The notes below the pieces were generated by a model. The model worked only from the letters and a program-made list of their open reading frames with translations, searched no databases and was not told the origin of the DNA. A DNA stretch of 64,000 bases from Plantago major. Its lineage: Eukaryota; Streptophyta; Magnoliopsida; Lamiales; Plantaginaceae. Position 1 is the first letter of the stretch; every line of letters starts with the position of its first letter. Location: NCBI GenBank assembly GCA_026545765.1, contig CM048841.1, positions 27,780,731-27,844,730 of the forward strand, given 5' to 3'. Positions 32,271 to 46,351 of this stretch are shown here, piece by piece. A program made the position numbers and the translations under genes.

Positions 32271-34127
32271 TTACCAATGTTTTATGTTATTGAAATGTAA
32301 AGGTTCACATTTCACCTTATGTGTTTCAGTTTAACTTCATATGGTTTATCATTTTCTGTTATCTTGTAGAATTTCATATATTAGCATAAATGGAAAGTAC
32401 CTCACACATTCGAAGTAGTAATTAAAATTGTTAATTTTACATAAACATTGCACATTGCGACTGGAAGTACACATTTTACCACTTTTTTCACGTTCAATGC
32501 ATAAGCTTTGTAATGCATGCAGCAACGGAGACTCGGTACCTGAATGCCAGCAACCGGGAAATGTGTGCCCCAGATGAGATTCAGAATTCATCTGAGGATC
32601 CGAATCCACATTCACTGCAAGTAATAGTAAATAAAGCACCGCCCGAGCTGCTAAAGTTCAGTTATCAGCAGCTGAAAGCAGCAACTGGTAACTTTAGGCC
32701 AGACAGTATACTTGGGGAGGGCGGATTTGGATATGTTTTCAAGGGGTGGATAGAAGAAAATGGAACTGCACCAGCTAAACCTGGTTCGGGGATCACGGTT
32801 GCTGTCAAGAATCTGAAGCCAGATGGCTTTCAAGGCCATAGAGAATGGGTGGTTAGTTATCAGTGTGTTAAATTGAATTATAATCATAGATGACACTTAG
32901 AACTTAGAAGCGAATTGTTTCTTCATGCAGGCAGAGGTGCACTTTCTTGGTCAGCTTCATCATCCTAATCTTGTTAAGCTTATTGGATACTGCATCGAAG
33001 ATGAGCAAAGGCTACTTGTTTACGAGTTCATGACTCGTGGAAGCCTTGAAAACCACCTATTCAGGAGTAAGTTATTCTACCATCCTCTATATGTTGACTC
33101 ATAGAAGTCAGAAGATGTAAGATGCTCCTGGTCAGATATCATAAGCGTGCTGATATCGTGTTAAATTGAAGGAACGATTCCACTGCCCTGGTCCAGAAGA
33201 ATCAAAATTGCACTTGGAGCAGCCAAAGGATTAGCGATCCTCCATGGTGCCCCAGAACCTGTCATTTACCGAGATTTCAAGACATCAAACATTTTGCTTG
33301 ATTCTGTATGTCATCTATGAAAGCAATACATTTCAGGGATCTGCTTCTATATGAAGCTGGATTTTAACATATTTTTTTCCTTTTCAGGATTATAATGCAA
33401 AGATTTCAGATTTTGGTTTGGCAAAAGCTGGTCCACAGGAAGATAAGACGCATGTTTCAACCAGGGTTGTCGGAACATATGGATATGCTGCCCCAGAGTA
33501 TGTAATGACAGGTGTGTAATCAAATTGATTTCAGTAACTTAACTAGGATATTTGTATGTTCAGACAACTAAGTGCAACTCAGTTGATGACAATGCAAAAA
33601 TACTAGGATATTGTTCAATGTAATACATATCTGAGTTGCTTACATTTAGCTATAACAGAACTCTGGCGTTTCATACAGGACACTTGACTTCAAAGAGCGA
33701 TGTATACAGTTTCGGTGTTGTTCTCCTGGAGATCTTAACAGGTAGAAGGTCGATGGACAAGAAACGGCCTAGTGGAGAACAAAACCTTGTGACATGGGCA
33801 AGACAGTATTTGTCCGACAAGAGAAAGGTTTATCGGCTGATTGACCCCCGACTAGAACTAAATTACTCAATCAAAGGTGTACAGAAAGCATCCCAATTGG
33901 TATGCAGTTGCTTAAGCAAGGATCCTAAATCCCGGCCATCAATGGATGAAGTCGTGAAGGTGTTGACGCCACTCCAAGAACTCAATGACCTTGCAATATT
34001 ATCACATCACACCCGTTTTTCTCAAGGGAGCAGGGGCAGTAAGAAACAAGATGGGCTGCATGCACTGAATGGTAACAATTTTAGAAGCCTGAGAGATTCC
34101 TCTCTAACAAGGCAAGCAACATTGTAA
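31438..34127 (+). CDS. Receptor-like cytoplasmic kinase, RLCK-VII (PBL34/36-like), six exons
   Basis: Exons 31438-31558, 32523-32851, 32931-33066, 33172-33305, 33388-33511 and 33679-34127 join in phase to 430 residues, all with GT-AG introns. Kinase motifs are complete: [20 protein letters not shown] (the YRD form usual in RLCK-VII), D-F-G and A-P-E. The 20-residue block around [10 protein letters not shown] is typical of the PBL34-36 group. There is no signal peptide or membrane span. The N-terminus M-E-K-K-Y-G-C-W lacks Gly2 for myristoylation but has Cys7, Cys14 and Cys15 that could be palmitoylated. Such kinases relay signals from immune receptors at the plasma membrane. The promoter and first exon are duplicated at 19660. 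Confidence 0.92.
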
Positions 34128-35323
34128 TTGAAGTTGATAACTACGAACACAAGTAGTAAAGGATTTGAGTTCACCAAGTCTCGAGTTCGTGTATTGTGGG
34201 TGTCAAAGCACTACTGAGAGAGCCATTCCATAAAAATGGGTCTGACATTTATCGGCTGAATTTGCCATGCATAGCAGATCCCTTAGGGAAACCAAAAGAA
34301 GTTGATGACCTGTCTAACTTGGTTTGATTTTGTGTTTATGGTGTAATGTCTACATATGTTTGAAGCTTGAAAGCTTGTTATATAACATAGGTAGAGGTTA
34401 AGCTGCAATATTTTGATTGACATCCTTTTAGTAGTGTAGCATCACAAATTCACAATGGTTGCTTTGTTTGGGTATATTTAACTGGCGTTTTACAACCTAG
34501 GAACAATAAATGGTGTGCAGTTTGCTAAATCCTAGTTATATATATATTTGTTACAAAAGTGAAAGTTACTTGAAGTTAGGTAGGGAAATTTCACCCATAC
34601 GGTCCGTAGCAGTAGGTCCACAGGTTCATCCACTGGTCTAACCAACCAATAGTAATACTACGGAATTTTCAACTAATTAAAACTACGCAGCAACCCTAAT
34701 GTATGAAGTTCTTCGGAATATAGGAATTACTAATAATGTCAAATCCGGTTCTTATCTTAATCCTATGATAATCCAGTGTAACTCTTGAGTAAGGATCCCA
34801 ATCCAAAGCTGATATCTTGTTCCTTGGTCCTGCTTGTTCTTTGGTTCTGCGTGTACAAGAGGTGGAGGGTTCCAGCTTGCATGGTTAAAGTTGATTTAAC
34901 TCGCTTCGAAGTGATGTTGCGGAGCGAAACTCAATATAAATTTGAGGTAATAAATGTATACCTTCATCAATTTACATTTGTGGATTATTCATAAGTTGGG
35001 ATGGGAGACAAGGAAAGTAGGACCCGCATTAGTCTTTTGTTGGGTCATGGTGACTGTCTTCAAAGAGGAGACACTTGGCTCGAACCGAAGTGACCTTCTT
35101 GTCTGTAGTGGTTGATCTAGTTGACCCCTGACTTAGCAATCAATAGTAGATATCTCTTCGAACCTGATACAAAGCGATACACTTTCGGAGGACTTAAACA
35201 TATTTATGCAGAGTATCAATTACAATTCAAATGAAAATGCTTATTTAGTTCAAATCGAATCAGGAGTCAAGATAAATAGACCTTTTGGAGCTAGAACTAC
35301 CATGACCAATCTTCATCTTGTAG
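34128..35323. other. 3' flank of the kinase gene and intergenic DNA, no gene seen
   Basis: The first few hundred bases are probably the 3' UTR. Short open frames at about 34785 and 35206 have no recognisable domain. Confidence 0.5.
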
Positions 35324-35632
35324 CTAATGATGCGGGAAGGAATGATCGATGGAGGCCCTCGTTTCTTTCAAATCAGTCCAGATTTGCACTGCAGTTTCAG
35401 CATACATAATACACTCACGAATTTCAGGTGGAAAAGAAATAAGAATCCAACTACTAACTATATAGCTAGATCGTGACATTTTTCCCAGAGCCATCAACAA
35501 GTTCAGTTTGACTTGAAGTGTCATTGTCACTGCACAACTCCATGATCCATAACTGTTGTCGGATCGGATGTGCATGCGAGGACTAACAAGAACCGTGGAA
35601 TTGCTATCGGAGAAGAATTGTGTAAGAATCAT
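35324..35632 (-). pseudogene. Fragment of a Ty1/Copia gag
   Basis: The minus strand encodes about 100 residues with N-S-Y-G-S-W-S-C-A-V-T-M-T-L, W-I-L-I-S-F-P-P-E-I and A-V-Q-I-W-T-D-L-K-E. This is the N-terminal block of Copia gag (Retrotran_gag family). No LTR, zinc knuckle or pol sequence is adjacent, so it is an isolated relic. Confidence 0.65.
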
Positions 35633-36084
35633 GTTTGTATGACATCATGTTGTAGCTAGCTTTCCGTAAACACACTGTGCCAAGTTATATACGTATAATT
35701 TGCTACGAACTACACTCATGAGTAGGTTCTTATAGGTTAAATGACTTTTGTGGTGTGACGAACATAACATGTTTAATTACTTCAATGTTGTGAGAGGGAG
35801 AAAAATGTCAAAATGGAAACCTCCCCATCTACGAATGGATATAAACTGAAAATGCCCCCCGTAGTTTTGGAAAGGAGGGAGTACGTACGAGAATGGTACG
35901 CAGTCTAGACACGTACCTTGTACAATTGCTAGCATTTGATCTTGAACGTTGCTGCAGGAGGCTAGGCTCTTTCAGGTCAACCGTGTTGTAACTACTAACT
36001 ATACATATGAATTAGAAACCCTAATGATAGCTAGAGCCGAAGAAATGAAAACATTAGAGGCCTATCCGGATCGATGATGAGAAT

Positions 36085-36190
36085 TATAAGAAAAAGTGAT
36101 ATTGGCACGGCTCAATCTGAGATCGACCTTTACAAATCCTCTGCGTAAACCCGTCTTCAGATTGAACCTCACCAATATCGCCTTAATTCT
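36085..36190 (-). ncRNA. MIR171: MIR171 precursor hairpin
   Basis: On the minus strand the 3' arm (36095-36115) contains TTGAGCCGTGCCAATATCAC, identical to the core of plant miR171 (miR171b/c type). The 5' arm (about 36158-36182) carries GATATTGGTGAGGTTCAATC, the usual star strand. Over 23 duplex positions I count one mismatch, the remaining differences being G:U pairs, with a loop of roughly 30-35 bases between the arms. Mature miR171 guides cleavage of HAM/SCL6 GRAS transcription factor mRNAs that maintain meristems. A TATA-like element lies just upstream at about 36237-36247. Arm position, star pairing and promoter all fit a real MIR gene. Confidence 0.88.
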
Positions 36191-36235
36191 TCATCACCTA
36201 CGTACTACATAACTCACTAATCAATCATTAGTTTA

Positions 36236-36247
36236 GTATTTATATAT
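36236..36247 (-). promoter_or_regulatory. TATA box of the MIR171 gene
   Basis: On the minus strand CATATATAAATA reads towards the hairpin, about 50-60 bp from its 5' arm. This places the predicted transcript start some 20-30 bp before the stem. Confidence 0.5.
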
Positions 36248-39200
36248 GAGTAAGTCTCCTGGAAACAAAAACGACCGACGGACAATATTGTTATAGACAA
36301 AAATATTATGATTTATATTAAAAACATCAATATTATGTACACATATATATAAACATATATTGTACATATATATTCACTTATAAAATATTATTAATATGAT
36401 TCAAAAGATCTCACTTATACTTAAAAATATCCGGTCGTCTATCAGTAAGCTCACCAAGACGGACGTACCATTCAAAGACTTTAGGTTTTGTACGTATTCA
36501 CACAAGCCAAGATATTAGTACTATATACTTATATGTAGTTCGTTAGTACTATACTACTATATTCTCTAGTGATAATTTAGTTAATTAATCGTGCGTACCG
36601 GCTGCCGGCAATTAGTCGATCCAAGTTGAACTAGTCTTCTTAGTTCTATGCAAATGTGCCAACTTATATGGATACAAAAGAAAAAAGAGCCCAATTTAAG
36701 TAATTACTTCAAACATAATAAAATCACATTATTCCATCCCTTCAAGTTTCAATTTAACATCCAAACGTTTTTGAATAAGTCTCTTGAAAGACGAACTTAC
36801 AATCTCAAGTAAACTATCAATGTTATCGGTCAAATATCTATGATGTCGACATTGATGTTATTTCATATACACAAAAAAACATATTTCATTAATAACATAT
36901 ACATTTTAATTAATAACATTGTTGATTTTCTTGATAACATGTGTTGGTTTCTAAATAAATTATCTAGAATCTCTTGAGACTTTGTGAACTTCTTATTTTA
37001 ATGTTGATATTTTTTTTTTCCTTTAATTTACTCCCATAAACAAAATATTGAGAGGAAAAAGGAAACAATTAAGAAAAAAATTAAAGGAAAGAGAGCATAT
37101 TATGTACGTTGAACTGCGTAAATAGATGATGAATATGATTTTTTTTCTTCTTCTTAGGAGCTAGAACTGCTAAAAGCATTATCATTAATAATTCAAAATC
37201 CTTCAAAGTTACATTTAATAACATAAAGATGCTCATATTAAACTTCGAATCCAAGCTATACCAGCGGACTCTAGTGACAAATGACAACTTTGCCACCAGA
37301 ATTTGTCACGTTAGATTTTTTTTTTTTTTTTTTTTTTTTTTGTAGTGAAGAAGGTATCTTTATAACATATACAAAAAAGTATAAGAATGGATATATATGT
37401 TGGAAGCACGGCCGGCAATATAAATTTACAGAGAAAAAGGTTCCCGAACTAATATCATGAAAAAAGACCTGATTTTCGGGGCCCTTGAATTTCTTCCATT
37501 CAAATTATTCAAATATCTCATTTACATGCGTTATAATTATGAATAAGTCTTTGGGAGACGGTCTACTACAAAGATAAGAAAAACGAATAAATATCATTGT
37601 TATAATAGAAAACTTAGGGGTGAATAACATTGATATTTTTTTATATATATATAAAAAAAGACATTTTGTTAACAGTTAGCAAATGCATTCTCTCCAAAAC
37701 ATCTATATTTTTATTAATATCTGTCAATTTTCTAATTAATTATAGACACCTTTCCACAAAATTTTTTATAATAATATATTCTACAACAAGAATATAAATT
37801 AAATGGACATCTATAAATACTGCAATGTAGATATGTATATATAAGTAAATTTCATCATAATTTTCAGTCATTTCCACTAGTAATACAATTACTCCGTTCC
37901 TCAACATGAAGTTGGCTATTTGGAGCTTTGTACTGGTCATTTTTAGTAGACTATAAAGAAAAACCTTTGAAAGCTCACAATCGTCGGGAAAGTGTAATCG
38001 TTCCAATTTATGTTTTAAAACCCGCTAGATCGAGGTGACCGGAATATAGCTAGATTCCGATATACCAAGTGATGTACACATTTTTGTGCGTTTTTTTTCA
38101 CGTGAATATTGAAAATAAACAATTTCCAACTATGCATGAGAATGCAAACGAAACATACCTCTTGAAGTCCATGCTCCAACCAAGATGGCCAACGCTCACT
38201 TAACTAATGAACGTACCCAAAAACAAGAGAAGAAAGAAAAATGTACATTTGAAACTGATAGGAGGAGAAAGCCATGTACATGAATTAAGTGATCATTGGA
38301 GGCAGGAAATAGAATAGAAGAGATGAAGCTAGGTAGTTACTTAAATGTAAGTGATCTACGTATAACCTTTTCGTGATATAAATACGTATCATTTTCATCT
38401 AAACCAAAAGAAAGAAAAAGTAAACCTAGTCATATGAATTTGGGTGGTATCATCATGGTGAGGAAAATGATATCATGGGTTTCACTTTTAGGGTTCTCAT
38501 GCTTACTTTCTACTCAAATGTAGGAGTACTAGTGTACTACTCCTTTTTACTTGCTTAAAATTAGTATAATATATTCTCCTTCCGCATGCACCTCAGACAT
38601 TCTCCACCTAAAACAACAACATTACTTCCCTTTTCTACTCAACTTTGTCGTGAATTCGTTATCATTAATTAGTTTGTTTTTTTGGGTGAAATTCATTCTA
38701 AATTTATATAGTCTATTTTAAATTCAGATAGTCAGTCTTAACTTTAAGAGTATTTGAAAGGTAAGAAGAAGAAGAGGTGAGTCCAATTTTTCCACACAAA
38801 ATCAGTTAGTGACTCAACTTAGTACCGAAACTCGAAGATCTTGAGAAAATGTGGTTGAGAAGCAATAAATAACAAATCTTTGAAGTTGCACGGACTATTT
38901 ATAAAGAATGGCAAGGGGACCAGATCCATAAAATTTAAGACCCTGTCTTTTGATTACACGTGTCTAGTACGGATGGGTCTGAAGAGTTACTAATGGGGCT
39001 TTAAGGATCCAGGATCGTACTTGGTCCGAGAAGGAAGTTGTCAGGGTCGGAAATGGCCCAATTAATGATAATTCTAAGAAGTTTTTATTTGAAAAAAATT
39101 ATTGGTATAGGACCCGGACACATTCTCAATTCGAGGCTATCTCAACCCTAAAAATAGACCACATGTTCAATTTGACTCATTCGTCTTAAGTAGGCCATTC

Positions 39201-40018
39201 TTATTTGTCTGGCTAAAAGTAAACTGATTATGATAGGACTTAATTTACACTGAACAAGTTTATTGTTAGTAAATAATTGATCAAACTCTGTACGCAGATA
39301 ATACTTGCTCCCTCCGTAAAAAAAAAAAAAAAAAAAAAACTCCTAGTAATTAAGTTTTCTGGTTTTACCCATTATACTACTTTGCCTATGTAATTAGCAA
39401 TAGTGTATGTGTTTGCATTGAGCATGACAAATGTGCTAAAATTATAAGAAATGCATATGTAAAACTAGAAACTCCCATGTATTTTGAGATGGACGAAAAA
39501 GGAATATTAACGAGGAAGTGCTAGTGTATACTCCAATGGAATTGTTGTGTTGGCTTATTTGCACTACGAGGAGTCGAGGACCACAGACATAATAACTACT
39601 ACTCCATCATATTGTTACTGCTGCTTATTATTTTACAAACACGAACAACAACTTTTAGCTTTTGGTAGTCATGTGTATTTATTGACCAGATTAAATGTTG
39701 AGTTACGTTCATCATACAACACTTCAGATATTGTACTTAAAAAATTGGAGGCTTTGAAGAACGTACTCGGATATTCAATTCGATTGGTGTGATCTACACT
39801 CTACACTGCTCAGGTGATAATATATATATATTTTTTTAAACCCAAATTAGAATTGCATTACTTAAACATCAAAAGAGACATGTTGTTCGTGTAGGAAATA
39901 CGTAGAGCCACTTCGTGCACATCCTTACTTAAGTACATATCAAGCCACGAAGGGCAAATATCCCAAATTTTAAGAGAACTACAAGTATCCACAACATCCA
40001 TTGCCTTCTCTGTGAGAG
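36248..40018. other. Long AT-rich intergenic stretch, no gene seen
   Basis: About 3.8 kb without a recognisable frame on either strand; short frames near 37081, 37740 and 39547 look random. A T run of about 24 at 37317-37341 and an A run of about 20 at 39319-39339 are present. The A run directly follows TGCTCCCTCCGT, the end of a truncated Stowaway-like sequence. The part nearest 36250 is the likely upstream regulatory region of MIR171. Confidence 0.5.
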
Positions 40019-40588
40019 TGTTAACTCAACAATGATATGGATCGTTGAAAGACTCAGATTAAATATGAAAATCTCAACGGTGGTGATCAAATCCGATAAT
40101 TGGAAAGTGGAGAATTAGTTAGGCATTTAACTAATTCAGTTTCCTGATTCTAAAAGGAATTCTAGGTGGTTTCCTTATACAAGAAGGTTACCTAAATTCG
40201 TTTTTTTGTGCTTGAAGGATTAGTAATTAGTTTTCTTGTTCTAGTGGGATTTGATAGTTGAGTTCTCTATATATAGTCAAGGGAGCTTGTTTGTTACAAA
40301 GATCATATCAGACTAGAATATCAACGGTAGAAGATTGATAAGAAGTTAGGGATCATACTTCGGAGAATAACATATTAGGTTGCTCTTATCTTTTATGTGG
40401 AATTATTCTTGTCACATCGTGTGGTTATAACATAAGTATCAATAAAGATTGTTGGTTGATCTCCATGGACGTAGGCATTGCCGAACCACATTAAATCTTG
40501 TGTCTCTGGCTTCTGGTTTTGGTACATTATTTGTTCGGTTATTGTTTTATGTCATTGTTGCATTATTCCTCATTGTTTGAACTTAACA
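40019..40588 (+). repeat. 5' LTR of a truncated Copia element (570 bp)
   Basis: It starts TGTTAACTC and ends GAACTTAACA, giving TGTTAA/TTAACA inverted ends. A TATA box (CTATATATAG) lies near 40268. The U5 part contains a block like GTAGGC..GCCGAACCACA..AAATCTTGTGT that also occurs in the LTRs at 13.5 and 18.4 kb, so the two elements are distant relatives. No second LTR is in the window. Confidence 0.75.
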
Positions 40589-40590
40589 AT

Positions 40591-40606
40591 TGGCGCTGTC
40601 TGTGTG
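40591..40606 (+). other. Primer binding site of the truncated Copia element
   Basis: TGGCGCTGTCTGTG follows the LTR by two bases and matches the site at 14083 at all but one position. It supports the 3' boundary of the LTR. Confidence 0.65.
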
Positions 40607-40630
40607 AAAGGGGAAGGAAGTATTGTATCA

Positions 40631-40760
40631 ATGTCGTCTACAAGGTTTGAGATCGAGAAACATGCCAAAAGGAATATCGTCGAAAATAGAGACAATTTGC
40701 AAGGTGAAAAGTTTAGATCCATGTTCTATGGTGGATTCAAACTCAATCGAAGTCAAGAGA
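40631..40760 (+). pseudogene. Start of a Copia gag, truncated
   Basis: The reading frame begins M-S-S-T-R-F-E-I-E-K, the counterpart of M-A-S-T-T-R-F-D-T-E-K in the element at 14124. Homology is lost after about 40 codons; the rest of the element is missing. Confidence 0.55.
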
Positions 40761-43339
<2,579 letters not shown>

Positions 43340-43563
43340 GATAAGACAGGAGATCCAATGCTTGAATTAAAGTAGGAATCACTTTGATTCCATTCTATAT
43401 TAGTTTAGTATTATTATACTTTATTCCTTTTTTTTTTAAACTCATTTCTATCTAATCCAATTTTGTATTTTTTCTAGCTTGGCTAGGTGGGATAGCTGAG
43501 CCATTCCCCTTTATTTTTATGAGGTAAAACCAATAGAAAAATCTATTCAATGAGCAAAAAAAA

Positions 43564-43655
43564 GGAGAGAGAGGGATTCGAACCCTCAATAGTTCTTTGA
43601 TCAAAACTATACCGGTTTTCAAGATCGGGGCTATCAACCACTCAGCCATCTCTCT
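43564..43655 (-). pseudogene. trnS-UGA: Plastid trnS-UGA relic
   Basis: The T-arm GGGATTCGAACCC and the acceptor and anticodon region CGGTTTTCAAGATCGGGGCT are recognisable on the minus strand between psbC and psbZ, where this tRNA belongs. The long variable arm contains extra bases (GTTCTTTGATCAAAACTA) compared with the usual form, so folding is doubtful. Confidence 0.88.
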
Positions 43656-44006
43656 GAAAGACTCTTTTTTATTTTATTCCTCCGAATAGAACATGACCAT
43701 AGGGGTTGGATCTCACCCCTATCTGTAGGATCTGTAGAAAGATCGCAGGTGTGGTGTGAATCTACCAATTTATCTATCCGTATATAGAATCCAACATGCC
43801 TATTTCTGAAATTGTGAAAAAATCAAATCCCCATTTCCCCTGCTCCATGTACGAATAGGGTGGTCAAAGAGGTAGTAATAATAAGTCTAATTGATTTGTG
43901 GTAAACAAAAATCCCTTGATGATGTATTTTATTACCATTTTTTGGCTGATAGAGGGATGAAATGGTATAATTTGTTTGTTCGTATCTTATCTGGAGGATT
44001 AAAAGA

Positions 44007-44447
<441 letters not shown>

Positions 44448-44527
44448 ACCTATTTGTCCCATATCCAAAATCGAAATGACCCCCCCCCCCCCCCCCAAAA
44501 AAAATGTCTCAGTTGTGAGACAGGTTG

Positions 44528-46255
44528 TGTTGGGAAATTTGTTGGGAAATTTCTTGAGAAATTTGTTAGGAATTTTGTTAGATATTTTGTTAAAAATATC
44601 TGTTTAGTTTTGATCAGCAACATGATGACTTATCTTAGTCTCAGAAAGGTGATTAGTACTCTTGGTTCACTTGAACATTGTAAAAGAGGAAACCCACTAA
44701 GTATGATAGTCTAGTTAATCTTGTATAGGATGTTAGGTCTCAAAATGTAATTTTTATTTTATGAAGAGAAGACCAAGAAGAAGACATCCAAGCAGAACAA
44801 GCTCAACGACATTGAAGACTTGATGAAACTGCGCAAGATTACTGAAACTGTTGTTCAGATATCTTAGCCAGATATCTTGAAGACACGAATAGTTTCAAAC
44901 AAACTGTGTCACAAGAGATATCTGAGAAATAAGAGACATATTTGAAAACAAGGAAAGTGTCCACAGATATCTATTCTCAGATACCTTGAGCTTTAACCAC
45001 ATTTCTGAAAAAGAAATATTTATTGCAAACAAAAGTTGTTTTCAATAAATACAAGTGGTATCTAAAGATTGAAGATAAGGACGTGCAAAGAATCAGATAA
45101 CACTAGTCTCTGATACAAAGTATAGTTCTGTTGACACTACAGAACAAAAGTATAGTACAATGCATTTAATGCACGGACAGAGATGTCTGAATAAAAGCAA
45201 CGGCAGCTTCTGAGAAGAAGACAAGACTCGCATAAGATTATACACAGATATCAATAGTTTGAATTTGAGCCTAACGGATACTATTCAAACGGCACTCAAA
45301 TTCATCTATAAATATCAACACTTAGACTGCTTGAGAGAACACACGACACTACACCACACAGAACTCTGAACATCTTACTCTCTCAAAGCAACTTACTTAC
45401 TCAAAAAGCTTTCTGTTGCGACCAAAGCTTTTGATCTTAAGTAAACACTGAAGTTCTAAGTGTCCTGATCCTAAACAAGCAAAGCTATCTGTGAAGGAGT
45501 TGAATCAAAAGATCAACTATCTGAGATTCATTCTCTTGAACAGATATCATAAGACTTGGGTCAGTAAAATCGAACAAGATACCATACGCTGTAAAGTGTA
45601 TTAAGTAACTTGGTTCACAGAGCTATCTGATTAACTAAAAGTTATTAAGAAGCTCATCTGACAACTCAAACCAAAACCAACACCATAACTGGCGTGGAGT
45701 ATAGGAAGTACTTAGTTTGAAAAATCAGGGAATAACTCCAAGGTTACCGGAGTATAGGAAGTACTTGATTTGGAAAACTAAGGAATAACTCCAAGGTTAT
45801 TGAGTATAGGAAGTACTTAGCTTGGGAAGCTAGGGAATAACTCAAAGGTTTCTGAGTGTAGGAAGTACTTGGTTGTGAAAGCCGGGGAACAACTCAGGGG
45901 GAACATTTGGTTGGGAACCAATTGTTTAAGAATCTTAGAATAGGATTATTGTAAGGAGAACTCAATTATCTGTTCTAGTGAATTCTAGGTCTCTGATAGA
46001 CCGAAGTGGATTAGTTGGAGGATTACGCCACCTCTAGATACCACTATACTTGCTGTGTTATTTACCTTTCTGTATTTACATTTCAGCAACACACACACAC
46101 ATTTTAACAAGCTTTGCACTTATCTTTATTAAGTCTTCCGCTCGATTCTAAGTATCGATATCTATTCGATATCTCGAGAAATAGTTTTTATCAACAAAAG
46201 TTTTAAAAGACTATTCACCCCTCTAGTCTTTTACTTTGCCGTTATCTGACCAACA
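44528..46255 (+). repeat. 5' LTR of the SIRE-like element
   Basis: It begins TGTTGGGAAATT, repeated twice in tandem at 44528-44551, and ends GACCAACA. A TATA box (TCTATAAATATC) lies near 45305. Four tandem repeats of about 52 bp (GGAGTATAGGAAGTACTT) lie at about 45695-45900. Confidence 0.93.
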
Positions 46256-46257
46256 AG

Positions 46258-46271
46258 TGGTATCAGAGCGG
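46258..46271 (+). other. Primer binding site of the SIRE-like element
   Basis: TGGTATCAGAGCGG, complementary to the 3' end of initiator methionine tRNA, lies two bases after the LTR. This is the standard primer site of plant Copia elements. Confidence 0.9.
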
Positions 46272-46351
46272 AGGTTCACCATTTCCAGACTTGAACCTAG
46301 ATCCCAGATAGGTGAAGGAACTTTGTCCACTTTGAGGACTATTTAATTTGT

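Noticed and set aside
39547-39792. Plus-strand open frame of 81 codons in AT-rich DNA
   Set aside because: Low-complexity translation with no family resemblance and no promoter or splice context.
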